In this document: positions 38,018 to 48,891 of the stretch, piece by piece
Position numbering within the stretch: the stretch's first letter is position 1
Layout of the letters: each line of letters begins with the position of its first letter
Assembly (NCBI GenBank): GCA_025618425.1
Contig: CM046837.1
Location: forward strand, 24,087,488-24,151,487
Length of the DNA stretch: 64,000 nt
Source of the DNA: Heliocidaris tuberculata
Lineage: Eukaryota; Echinodermata; Echinoidea; Camarodonta; Echinometridae
Reading direction: 5' to 3'
Made by a program: the position numbers and the translations under genes
The notes under the pieces: generated by a model
What the model saw: the letters and a program-made list of their open reading frames with translations, nothing else
What the model was told of the DNA's origin: nothing
The model's database searches: none

Positions 38018-38282
38018 ATGTCGTTTTTCCGAAGGTTCATAATTCCGAAGGTTCGATTTTTCCGAAGGTTCGTATTTCCGAAGGTTCGTAATTCCGATAT
38101 ATTATGTAGGGCTCTATTGCATTTTCGGAATTACGAACCTTCGGAATCACGAACCCTTTTTCATTTTCGGAATTACGAACCCTATTTCATTTTCGGAATT
38201 ATGAACCCCCTGCTATGGGAAATTTGTGTTTCGGAATTACGAACCTTCGGAATTATGAACCTTCGGAAAAACGAGTACCCCT
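38018..38282 (-). mobile_element. TTCCGAAGGTTC palindromic modular element
   Basis: The left side is TTTTTCCGAAGGTTCATAAT repeated with variation, and the right side is the complement (GGAATTACGAACCTTCGG repeated). The central AATGTAGGGC-like motif is shared with the 18203 copy. The whole unit could fold into a long imperfect hairpin. Confidence 0.7.
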
Positions 38283-38536
38283 CGTCATATCAACGAGACC
38301 ACCACCAGACCGAAAGCAGACCAAAACAAACAATTAAATTACTCCCGCTGTCCAAGAATCTGTCGGTTTGGAATCGGGGCTGGAGTCGGTTAGGCGTGTG
38401 ACTCAGGTATCAGTGATTGTTTTTTTCTTCTTCAATCGCCTGTTTTCGTGAAATACATGTTCATGAATATTTTACTTTTTTTGTGCTAGTCTGAGCTCAG
38501 TAATCCAGATTTTAATATATAACAAATTCCCATTTA

Positions 38537-38775
38537 TTTTTAATATCCACAAAGACACCGCTTTCAGAGAGAGGGAGAAAGACAGAGAGAGAGAGAGAGA
38601 GAGTGTGTGTGTGTGTTTGTGTGTGTTAATTTGTGAGAGAGCAAATCTTAAGCTTTATAATAGATTTTTAATATCCACAAAGACACCGCTTTCAGAGGGA
38701 TGGAGAAAGACAGAGAGAGAGAGAGAGAGAGTTTGTTAATTTATGAGAGAGTAAATCTTAAGCTTTATAATAAAA
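38537..38775. repeat. Tandem duplication of about 129 bp
   Basis: Two units start TTTTAATATCCACAAAGACA (38537, 38666), each with a GA tract and ending AAATCTTAAGCTTTATAATA. The first unit carries an extra TG tract. Confidence 0.9.
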
Positions 38776-39175
38776 GTAATTGAGAGAGAAAATCAAGAAA
38801 ATGATTAAACAGAGGTGAAGTGGGTTGTAAAGGAATAAGAGAGGGATGAAGACGGTATAATGAGAAAGGAAACAGAGAGAGAGAGAGAGAGAAAGAGAGA
38901 GGAGGAATCGAAAAGAGGAAGAGAAATGGGTGTAGAGGGAGAGAGAGAGAGATAGAGCAAGAAAGAGTAAGCGAGGAGAGTGAGCATTGCGAGAGGATGA
39001 GAAGGGAGAGGTACAAGCTAATGGTAAAGAGAAATAACAACAGATATAAAAGGGGCTAGAGAATTAGAGTCCCGGGAAGATAGTGTAGATAGAGAAAAGA
39101 AAAAGAGAGAGAAAGAGAGAGGGAGAGAAAGAAGGGGAGGGGAGAGAAGAGGAGAGACAAAAAGGGGGAGAGAAA
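38776..39175. repeat. GA-rich tract
   Basis: Imperfect purine tract, pure GA at 38873-38891 and 38939-38952; long frames on the - strand are Ser/Leu artefacts. Confidence 0.9.
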
Positions 39176-41420
39176 AATGAACGAACGCTTTGGTGTTTAT
39201 TATGTATCCCCATGAAAGAAAATATGCTAATTCCCCAGACATGCCAGAAGTTAGAACCTCTATTATGAAATGGTCTTGATGGGCAAACGATATCTTACCT
39301 AAGAAAACCCTTAGTTGTTGTTTTGAAAAGAGATTTGCTTGCTGTACATTGTTTTCCTAAATATGTTCCTTTTCGAGAATTAGGATTGTTTCTTGAATTG
39401 TGTCCTTTGCCACTTGGTGGTACAGTTAAGTCTTAGGCTGATTAAACACAGGTACCGGAAAGAATGCTTGAATGCATTCCATAATGTAAAATCGACATTA
39501 AATGCGTCCAGTATGACCTAATTTGTGGTCATCTACTGCCAAAGAAACAACAAAACGAAACAACAACAAAAAAAAACCAAAAAAAAAAAAAACGGGGCTG
39601 TGAATGGTTTTCAAGTAAATGTTGATATTATCCTGTTATCAAATAGATTGGGGCTCAAGAAATGGCATCAAATCAAAGTGTTTTTTTTATTATCGTATCA
39701 CATTATAATAAGAGAATATCAAGTGGAGAATAAAAAATATGGAATCTAGGGGTGTGCATCAGAATTATAAAGCAATAAAATAATATACTGCTTACCATTA
39801 CTCAAATCAAATTACTCTGGGGTTGCGTTTGCATAATTGTTGCCGTAGAAAAGGGATTCGTTAGGTTATCGTGGTGGTGGAATCTGATCTTTCAAATGAA
39901 AATATATTAACATGAAACTTTAATTATCGTGAATAGAATATACAGAAATGTTGCCAAATTCTTATGAAAGTGCTTTCATAAATGGGTAATTGTATATTTT
40001 GATATCTTTTTAGTATATTTCTAATGTTGTGTAAAGCCGTCAACATAAAGTGTATTTTCAAAATACACGTTTCACGACACGGTCGCGGTACTGGCCGAAT
40101 TCAGAAGAATAATTTTCCAAAAATGCATGAATGTAGAATTCACCTTGATAGAGAACGGTTTTCAAATAAAATTTGAAATCTGGAACGAGAAGGCTTTTAA
40201 GTATATCTTTGAGAACACGATATAAACCTTTTAACATAATCAAGATCTTAAATGTCCTGGGATTGAAGGAAAACAAGTGTTGGGAAGAAAAGTTATTTTA
40301 TTTCATAGTATTCGTGTAATATACTTAATAATGAAATGTTTTCATTTACCATCAATACTCACAGTTACAGGTATCTTGCACATTTTTTGATGTATCGAAG
40401 TTCTGATTGATAACATTATCCGCTCCCGGATACAATCAGGTAAAAACAATTTCCCCTTGAGGATACCATAAACCAGTAATGGATCATCTTCTTGCGTTAC
40501 TTCCAAAACATTTCACTAATTGTCCTCGATTTCCTTCTATTCCACCGAAAAAGATACGCCTGAGGCAGGGGCACTGATTTTTGACTGGTAATGAATGCGA
40601 ATTTACAAGGCCATTGACTGGGGAGGATACGGGGGGGGGGGGGTCTTATCGTCTTCTTTTTTTCTTCCTCCCCTTCTCCCTTCCATTTTCTCTCCATTTC
40701 TTTCTTTCTTCCTTTCCCCATTTTTTTGCCATTTGACCGGGCAGGTACTTCCCCTGTCCTTACAGCCCCAACACTGGACGGAGGAATTATGTTAAATTGA
40801 GCCTGAAAAGAGAACAATATGTTGGGAGGTGTATGGTGATATGTACTGAACTTGAAAATAATCCCATTCACCTCGGGGGAAAAATATTCATAACCGTTTT
40901 AGAGGACTTAGCGAACTTGATGTAATAAACTCTATTCGGTTTTGTTCAAAATGATTGATGAAGTAGTGGGGCAGAAAAAAAAATGATTGGAGTTCACTAT
41001 TGCAGGGATAGTTGAGGGGGGATGGGGCAAATACATTAATCAGATATAGAAGGAGAGATTGATTAAGTAACACCTGCAGAGGAAAGAAAACAGGAAGGGT
41101 CTTCAGAGCCGTTTAGTTTAGCTATATTAATTAATATGGGTATACATGTATCTTCATCTGCAGCGGCGACTGCACTAGGGGGGCCTACATGGGGAATTCA
41201 CCCCTCCCTTTCAGCTCCTGTTTGAAAAATTATATTAATTTTTTTTTTTGGTTTAAAGCCTTTAGGTTTTTCAAAGAAAGTCCTCTAGCGAGTTTAATAT
41301 AGGGCTAATAAAGTCATATGAACAGGTGAAGGAAAATATTCCTCATAACACTTTCCCTTGCCTTCAGTTCGCCCCCTCCCCTCCCCGCCTTAAAATCCCG
41401 TTGTCACCATTGCTTACAGT

Positions 41421-41698
41421 CAGTGGCAAAGCTACAGGGGGCACGGGGGCGCGTTCCCCCAATCGAATGGCAGAAAACAAGAAAAACAAAACAAGAAGAA
41501 GAAGAAAAAAAAAAAGAGTAAAGGAAAAGGAGAAGGGGAAGAGAACGAGAAAATAAGACGATATGACCCTTTCTGGCACCCTCCCCCGAATCAGTGGCCT
41601 CGTTAATTCACGTTTAATTTTCCCGAGTAAGACCGGTGACCCTATGATGCCAGTGCCCCCTAGATGGCTGGACTAATCTACGCCACTGCTTACAGTTA
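41421..41698. mobile_element. hAT-type MITE with exact 8-bp target duplication
   Basis: Starts CAGTGGCAAAGCTACAGGGG and ends GGACTAATCTACGCCACTG, flanked on both sides by CTTACAGT. An internal CCCAATCGAATGGC (41458) recurs at 18058 and 54318, marking fragments of the same family there. Confidence 0.85.
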
Positions 41699-42057
41699 TT
41701 ACGTTTCAAGGAATGTAGTTTTTTAAATTCATATTTCAAGGAATGTAGTTGATTTACAGGATAGAAATTTTGACCTTCACCAGTTTCATAATGTGCTCTC
41801 CACATGAAACTTTTTAACGAAAAGGAAAGGTTATTATACTCTTCCAAACATGACATAGGCTGCCAATATTTTTAGGTTAGTTTCATACCACGAAAAAACA
41901 TATAGGATGTAGCTTTTCCCCTCAGTTAGTTTTTGGAAACATTGCCATTGCTGTTCTTTGAAAAAGGTATTGTCATGAAAGAAAATGGGAAAATACCAAC
42001 ATCATTACCAACTTTCTGTGAATTTGATTTAAATGGTGAGATATGTACCGGTAACAC

Positions 42058-42088
42058 ATACACACACACGCACACACGCGCACACGCG

Positions 42089-42177
<89 letters not shown>
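42058..42177. repeat. Compound (CA)n(TA)n(CA)n microsatellite
   Basis: CA/CG alternation 42058-42111, TA 42112-42147, CA 42148-42176. All alternating purine-pyrimidine. A TG tract follows at 42314-42336. Confidence 0.95.
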
Positions 42178-42179
<2 letters not shown>

Positions 42180-42370
42180 CAAAAGTAGTTCAGTAAAATT
42201 AAACCTGCTTGTTATGTCTTTCTGGGTCTTGACCTAATCAATCTTACTTTAGGTTATCCTATCCGATATCTTTACCTATCCTATCCTAATCCTATCCTAT
42301 CCGGTTGGTACAGTGTGTGTGTGTGTGTGTGTGTGTAATTGGGTTTTTACAGACGTGTATCAATCAGATA

Positions 42371-42506
42371 TGATTATTTACGTCTGGGACCGACCTTTAA
42401 CGTCACCATCCGAAAGACGTGACTCAGTCTCGAACCTGGGTCCCCTGAATCAGTTTATAACTTCCACTGTTAGCTGGATTACAGGCGCACGCCACAACGC
42501 CCAGTT
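42371..42506 (-). repeat. SINE with a 7SL/SRP-RNA-like head
   Basis: On the - strand the first 36 bases (42506 down to 42471) include GGGCGTTGTGGCGTGCGCC followed by TGTAATCCAGCTA. This matches the order and spacing of the 7SL RNA Alu domain, including its conserved TGTAAT loop. A pol III B-box-like GGTTCGAGACTGAG (42423-42436) follows. The tail CGTCTTTCGGATGGTGACGT, then TAAAGGTCGGTCCC, is like the 3' region of tRNA-SINEs in many invertebrates (from memory). An Alu contaminant is unlikely because the middle and tail do not match Alu. Confidence 0.5.
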
Positions 42507-42599
42507 AGTGCAAGCGCTTATATACCCCTTACATTTTTTTATGCCTTTGGTGACAGTTAGTAAATCGGGCCACCCCAAACCATACGCTACTAAGAATTC

Positions 42600-42938
42600 A
42601 TGAATATTCATATATGGTTTCCCCAATATTGGGTGAAAAATATTTACCACACGTTGGGCAAAAGCGTGTTCAGTAGCAAACAGTTTGGACAAATTTGCCC
42701 AACATTTACCCAATTTCAATTTACCCAGCATAGTTTACCCAGTATTTCTTAGAGTGCATGTCTTTTAGTTGTGTAATGAATTTTATTTGACCAATTTAGT
42801 TATAACATGATGAAATAAATAAGTAGTGGAAATATATTTATATTTGATTGGGCACCATCACAACCAACAATTCATTACCCATTAATGTTTTCCAACGTGT
42901 AACTAATTTTCCCCCTGTTGGGTAAAATCCCCATCCGC

Positions 42939-42989
<51 letters not shown>

Positions 42990-43660
42990 GCGCACACACC
43001 CACCCACACACACACACTTTTTGTTTTTCAAAATATTTTATTCGAGATTTCGTTCAAAATAGATCATTACATAAAATAAATGTAAATAATTTCAAACAAA
43101 TACAAATCTTCATTTCGTTTTCATACCATATAGTGTTAAATTATTCACAAGACAAGCATGGAAGAATGTTGGAATGAAATCACTAAGTAAATAATATATT
43201 GACAAACACTAACGTACGCCCTATACCCCCTCCCTATGTCCCACAATGTATAATATTCAATGTAAATGAAAACAAAATTTACCCAACAACGCTAAGGGAA
43301 TGTGACAAAATTACACAACATCAGGCATGTCAGGGTAAGAATTTCCCAACCCTGATTTACCAAATAGCTGTTGGTAAATTTCTATGCGAATTTCTAACCA
43401 ACCATCAGTTACCCAACAAAATTTACTAAACTGGCAAAGGGAATGTGACAAAATTGCACAACTACAGGGCAACAAGTACCCAACCCATACTTACCAAATA
43501 CTGTTGGTAAATATGTGCCCAATATTTAGGTAAAAATTTGACCAATATTGGTTACACCCCTGAGTGTCCAGTTGGTTAATAATAGCCCAGAATTGGGAAT
43601 ATTTTTAACCAACCAGCAGTTACCCAACTAAATTTACCCAACATTTTAAGAGTGTAAGAG
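42600..43660. repeat. TTTACCCAACA/TTGGGTAA motif-rich repeat
   Basis: More than a dozen variants of ACCCAACA, TTTACCCA, TTGGGTAA and TTGGTAAAT lie at 42610-42750, 42870-42940 and 43200-43650, broken by a CA microsatellite. Similar ends (CATTTTAAGAGTG and TTTCTTAGAGTG) at 43632 and 42739 suggest two same-orientation copies of one element. Confidence 0.5.
42942..43017. repeat. (CA)n microsatellite
   Basis: CA repeat with CCCGCGC and CCCACC interruptions. Confidence 0.95.
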
Positions 43661-43676
43661 TAATGATTTTTTTAAA

Positions 43677-43932
43677 GTTGTAATCAATCAATTGGCAACT
43701 CTGTGACGTATCTGTGACGTAAATTCATGATATTTTTAGTATAAGGCAAATGAGTGAGGACCTAGCAAGATAAGTCACGGAGCTGTCAATTACATTGATT
43801 ACAACTTGAAAAATTCATAACTTTCAGTTTCTTATTTCTTATCGTATCTTGTTCAAACTTTCGTTGATCTGTTTTCTTAATTATCGGCTTCTTTAAAACC
43901 ATCTTGATATCAGGGTGGACTTCCCCTTTAAT
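43677..43932. mobile_element. Foldback element fragment
   Basis: GTTGTAATCAATCAATTGGC (43677) pairs with the complement at 43776-43808. The right end GGTGGACTTCCCCTTTAA resembles the terminus of the TTAA palindromic MITEs. Confidence 0.45.
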
Positions 43933-44868
43933 TACATAGAATGTACATCACCAAATTTTTTCTAGTGAGAAGTCCTCTATATTTTTGAAGGTCAATCGCC
44001 ATGATCATAATCTTACAAATTAGAATGCGGCCAAAACACAGATCACAATACCTTTTGATGAAAAGAAATCTACAGCAAGTAGCATAAATACACGGAAATG
44101 AAACATACAGTGTTGTTTTCATCACTGTTGATTTTCATATTAATGGACATTGCCTACATTCTACAGTTCCCCTACAGCAATTCCCGGTCCTAATAGGTCT
44201 TTTGTAAATTTTAGCGAGAGAAGGGGGAAATAGAACGAGAAAGGCAATTGGCAAATTAAACATCGTCAAAGGGATTCGGTAACTTTGTGGAGGCTTGATT
44301 TAATAAACTGTTGAATTTTGATATCTGTCTTGTATAATAATGTTCTGAAGGATAAATAAATAGCCAGGCATAGAAAGGTCTTCAAATATATAGTGCTATT
44401 ATTAAGATATCTATGACTGAATACTCGTATGGCCATACGCTTTAGTCTAACACTGAGTCTATGGGGGAAAATGAGTCTGGCATTTCTGGTCACTTGCATA
44501 TGTTTACTTATGTGAAGCAATTGATGATTTTGAAGTGCTTTTCCCGCCTGGGCTTCATTTTTGCACCATATTACATACACTGATAGCATGAAAGGCCATG
44601 CAGCTCAGATTTTATGAAGCCTCTACAAAGTTACCAAATCACTTTAAGGTAGCCAAAACCTGAAACAGGAACTGCATTTCCCGAGCTACTGATATGCATT
44701 GTAAACGGTATTTGCATTAATACAAATACTATTTTCCTTGACACCTTGTAGCTTAAAAGACGTTCATGAAGTTCGATTTGTTGCTTCTGTTTTTTGCTTT
44801 GGGGCAAAAAATATCGAAATGAATAACATCTCAGGGGTTGCTATCATTATAATAATGGGTAATATAAC

Positions 44869-45110
44869 CAGGGGCGGATCCAGGATTTCGTATAAGGGGG
44901 GGGGGGCACACAAATGCAGGATTGTCAACTTTGGGAAACTGCTTGGAGGGAGACCCATATTTTTTTGGTCTCGCCAGCCCTCCAAAAGTCGCTCAGTGGG
45001 GGGGGGGGGGGGGGGGGGCACAATCGCAAATAGGGGGGGGGCACAATGCATTGTTTTCCCTCATAAGGGGGGAGGGCACGGGCTGGGATTGCCCCCTAAA
45101 TCCGCCACTG
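44869..45110 (-). mobile_element. Second copy of the GGCGGATTTAGG hAT-type MITE
   Basis: On the - strand it starts CAGTGGCGGATTTAGGGGGC and ends GGATCCGCCCCTG. It shares the internal GGAAAACAATGCATTGTGCC and GACAATCCTGCATTTGTG with the 10555 copy, in opposite orientation. The possible 8-bp duplication is imperfect (ATATAACC/ATATAAGA). Confidence 0.8.
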
Positions 45111-46287
45111 ATATAAGATCCACACTATTACATGTATTAATTGGATTTATAACCTCAAGAAAGTTTAAATTACAAACAAGGCTTCTGGCTATTTGACCTT
45201 TTAAGGAAATATCCTCTAAGAAAGCCATGTTATGATGGATATAAAAGTTACTCATAAACTTAAGGCTAATATAATTTAGTTAAAATGTCTAGTCAAGCCT
45301 TATTAGATAGACTGTACGCTGTAAGGAGATTTAGAAGACCTCAGACAGTTAACCGCTGAAGGAAAAACCTGCGGGACGGACGGGAGACGTGCCCCCCCCC
45401 CCCTACACTCCGCACGATTCGGAAAAGGGGACACAATATCAAATGTCGCCAACGATTTTTCGTGTTTTATTATGGCAAAAACCCAACTTGCGCGTCCCAT
45501 TGTTTGTAGGCTTTTCAAAGCGCATGAAATAAACAACAAAATCATGTCAGGGAATTTGTAATAAAAAGGTAGTCCAAATTCTAATGAATTGATAAATATC
45601 GTTATCCCCCTATATTTTAAGAACGATTTCTGACCATTCAAATAACATAGTGTTCTCCTGATAGGACATTGTTACCATGCATTTCTAGCTTTTTAAAGAC
45701 CATTTCTATCCGCTTCCTTATACCTTGTATTCATCCAAATGTAATCACTGGAAACATGGTGCACGGATTTGAAATTGACAAAAAAAAGGTGCGATTAGAA
45801 TGAAATCTGTTGCATTTTGTATCGTACAGTGAGAGAGAGAGAAAAAGAAAACAAACTTGTCCTTGAACAATGTGTCAATTTTCTGCGGGAATTGGAGGAA
45901 CCATGGTAACAGTGTGAACGATCGTTCTTAGAAATTCGTTCGATTACAGGCATTCATGCTTGCAGAAAATTCAAGGTTTATTCAGTTCTGTAAAGTACAT
46001 TGCACTTGACGATCTGCCAAAATATTTAATCGTAAGTTTTGCTTCCTCAGAGGGTAAAGAGGAACAGTTTTGAAGAATTGATATTCACATTATGGTAGGA
46101 TTATATGTTAGCTTACCTGAACATAATGTCTATTGGGTCCTTCTGTCGATTACAGCAAGATCGCCTGGGTTGTTTCAGTACACAAATATCGAAGCATTAT
46201 TTTACCATACTTAAAGGTCAAATTTGATTTCAAAATGGGTACAACTCACATAAGCCCCTGTCCCCAACCTCTGAACAATTTTCAAAA

Positions 46288-46982
46288 TTAAGCCAGTTCC
46301 TAACTAGTATATGGTACAAAATGACCCTGAAGTGATCCCTATTTCTACGCGCACGCGCATCTGTTTTGATGGACGTACTACTTCAGGGTGTTCAGACACA
46401 AAAAATTTATACCAAAACGGAATAGCTATACCGAAACGGTATAGCTATACGATGAATTTTTGTGGATTTATGTGTCTGAACGCTAACTAACGAAACGTCG
46501 TATAACGAAACTGGGGTCAGAGCATCGTTTCGAACTAGAACTCGATAACGAATCACCTTTCCGTGTGTGTCTGAACGTATGGCGACCATAGACGTATTAT
46601 AGAACGGTATAACTGGGCGGGGTTTAACGTGAGCGCGCGCGAAAGGTGTCCTTTTCAGGGGGCGGGGACTGGCGGCGACCATAACAACATGCGCAGTGGA
46701 AAACTGCGCATCTATACGATGTTTTTCTAATCGATCGAGATATATGTGTCTGAACGGTATAGGCTATCAGATGAAAATTTTATACGACGTTTCTTTATCG
46801 AGTTTCAGTATTAACGTTTTGTGTCTGAACAGGGGGCTTGTTTAAAACCGGTAAGTAAAAATCATACTGGCGCGCGCATATTGGTGCGCACAAAATATAA
46901 AGGTCAATTGTACTCGGTACAAATGACCTTTATCTGCACATGCGTAAATTGTAATTACGAACTGGCTTATTAACATCTCATA
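46288..46982. mobile_element. Outer foldback element, TTAAGCCAGTTC ends
   Basis: TTAAGCCAGTTCCTAAC at the left pairs with GTAATTACGAACTGGCTTAT at the right, and the inner flanks (ACAAAATGACC / GGTCAATTGTAC; CGCGCACGCGC / GCGCGCGCAT) also correspond. It is interrupted by the element at 46388-46832. Confidence 0.5.
46388..46832. mobile_element. Inner MITE with GTGTTCAGACACA ends
   Basis: Starts GTGTTCAGACACAAAAAATT and ends ACGTTTTGTGTCTGAACA. TGTCTGAAC recurs internally (46472, 46570, 46748), with ACGGTATA and CGTTTCG motifs. CpG-rich and without coding capacity. Confidence 0.65.
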
Positions 46983-47374
46983 TGAGAAATGCAAGAAAGT
47001 CTACTGGATATTTCAATATCCTGTTTAAAACGCTTTGATGACAAAATTGCTTTGTCGATATAATTAAGTGTCATCTTGCCAGGTTGCTTCGGTCGCTCGC
47101 AGAATGTAGAGACTGGAAAAAAAAATCAATATAGGACAACAGCCATCACTCCCCCGGTTCATTTGTGCCAGTTCATCTATAATTGCACTTTGAAACTTTC
47201 AAATCAGCTTTTTTTGGGTAGTATTTTAGATTAGATAGGCGGGATATATGTTTTGTTCAGGTTGCAATGTTCAAGTTGCAAAGATTCCTCTAACCTTTAA
47301 ATTCTGCAATTTCCCACAATGTATTACTCTCTTGTCTTTCTGCTCTTTTTTTTCTCTCTCTCTCTCTCTTTTAG

Positions 47375-47551
47375 GTCAAAGCGATGGTTGATATTCTTCT
47401 CCTGTACAAGTGGAAGTATGTATCCTTTATCAACTCAGACGACACGTATGGAAAGAGTGCGCAGACTGAGTTCCGGTCACGTGCTGCTGATTCCGATATC
47501 TGCCTGGCGGTAGCTCGAACGATACCGGCATCCACTGAAACATACGACGAG
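47375..47551 (+). CDS. Class C GPCR (mGluR-like), second coding exon
   Basis: Encodes residues 189-247 in phase 0 at both ends, with canonical sites (TTTTAG before, GAG/GTAAGA after). The start, VKAMVDILLLYKWKYVSF, continues exon 1 exactly as mGluR proteins read after their VPPD motif (AMVDI then W-Y-VS). Y213 in the TYGKS motif lies 28 residues after D185, the spacing of mGluR1 Y236 after D208, so this ligand contact is kept. The segment covers the first strand and helix of lobe 2. Oddities: the acceptor's pyrimidine tract is a T/TC microsatellite (47342-47373), and a 27-base C run begins 24 bases after the donor. An ATG inside this exon (47384) is internal and not a start. Confidence 0.9.
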
Positions 47552-48560
47552 GTAAGAGAAAAATTCTTCTAACCTCCCCCCCCCCCCCCCCCCCCCCCCC
47601 CCATCCCCCAAAGAAAGAAAGATGTATATTCGGTATATTACCCCGGACAACTTTAGGTATCAGGTAAGTAGGCTAGATCGAATGTCCGGGTAGTAATTGT
47701 CCGGGGATAGTGAATTCCGAGGAAGAATTGTCATAGTAGTAATTGTAAGTTATGATTATCCGCGAGTGGTTATCGGCTAGAGTGACACTAATTGTCTGGA
47801 AGACTTACACCGATTAATCAAAACGATCTAAATTTCACTGCACGTTTATGAAAAGCCATGCATGGAACTTCAAACCGAACCACCAACTCGCCCCCTCTTA
47901 CTCTTACCCTCAAGGTAGGATACATATACATGTATATATCATATAACATTCACTTACGTGCATTATCTTTGATAATAATTTTGTAAATTATATTCAAAAT
48001 GATATTTGACTTTTTACCCTATCATTTTTTTAAAAACCTCATTTACTTTTCTGCTGGGTTTTCAGGTTAAACAAATATGTGTTAACTGTAACAAAATATG
48101 TTTATGGCAAAATAATGATTATCCATCAAGGTTCGAATATTTTTGTTGGTATGACCTATTTCAGAAATCTCGAGTTGTCTTCTGCAGAGCTATTATTGCG
48201 ACTTCAAATAGGCTGTTTTTATTGTCCCATATATTTCAACAAACTCTCGATACGAAGCCGTTACAGCTCTCAAAAACGGGATATTGCCACTTTATCATAT
48301 TGCACTTTTTGTTCATTCTTTCTTCCTTCTTTATTTTTGTAGACGTAAAATTTATATCTGGAGCCTATTCATATTAACGATTAATCAACCCGTTTTTCCC
48401 TTGACATGTTTATTTGCTCTTACGTGCAAGTACCCTATCTACTTAAATCATTTGAAGTGGATGGATTAAAGTAATACGCATCTTGATGATAATTATTCAT
48501 TTCATAGCCGTTGTTTTGAAACAATGGCTGGCAGTCGTGTAAGCACTCCGCACAAAATCT

Positions 48561-48891
48561 GGGAGGTGTTTCATAAAGCTGTTCGTAAAGTTACGAACGA
48601 CTTTACGCACGACTGGTACCTGTTCTTGGGTGCTAATCAGATTCTCACTCATTTTGATTCCCATCAGCTAAAGTTGAAATCCGATCTTTGTGGATTAAAA
48701 TTCTTGCTGTTAAACAAGCTTCCGAATGCAAAGTTTATTATTTGTCAAAATTGATAAGGGTTATTGGAAATTCAGTCCCACATGTTAAAACATCAGGGAA
48801 AATCTGGGATATCTCATTTAGCACAAGAACATATCACCAGTCGTGCGTAAAGTCGTTCGTAACTTACGAACAACTTCGTGAAACACCCCCC
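48561..48891. mobile_element. MITE with inverted ends of about 55 bp
   Basis: The left end GGGAGGTGTTTCATAAAGCT runs on to ACGACTTTACGCACGACTGGT (20-base part GACTTTACGCACGACTGGT), and its complement occupies 48837-48891 with few mismatches. The centre is unrelated AT-rich DNA. Confidence 0.8.

Larger units (their letters stand above)
33541..47374 (+). other. Intron 1 of the class C GPCR gene
   Basis: Spans from GTGAGT to TTTTAG between exons that join in phase 0. It holds a G-run (33838-33852), MITEs at 34.5 and 35.1 kb, a TC microsatellite (35.8 kb), the palindromic CCGAAGG element (38.0 kb), GA-rich DNA (38.5-39.2 kb), hAT-like MITEs (41.4 and 44.9 kb), CA/TA repeats (42.1-43.0 kb), a 7SL-like SINE (42.4 kb) and nested elements (46.3-47.0 kb). 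The stretches 36000-38000 and 39250-41400 show nothing beyond AT-rich unique-looking sequence and short homopolymers. Confidence 0.85.

Noticed and set aside
42371..42506. Human Alu contamination
   Set aside because: Only the head resembles Alu/7SL; middle and tail do not, and the flanks are native repeats.
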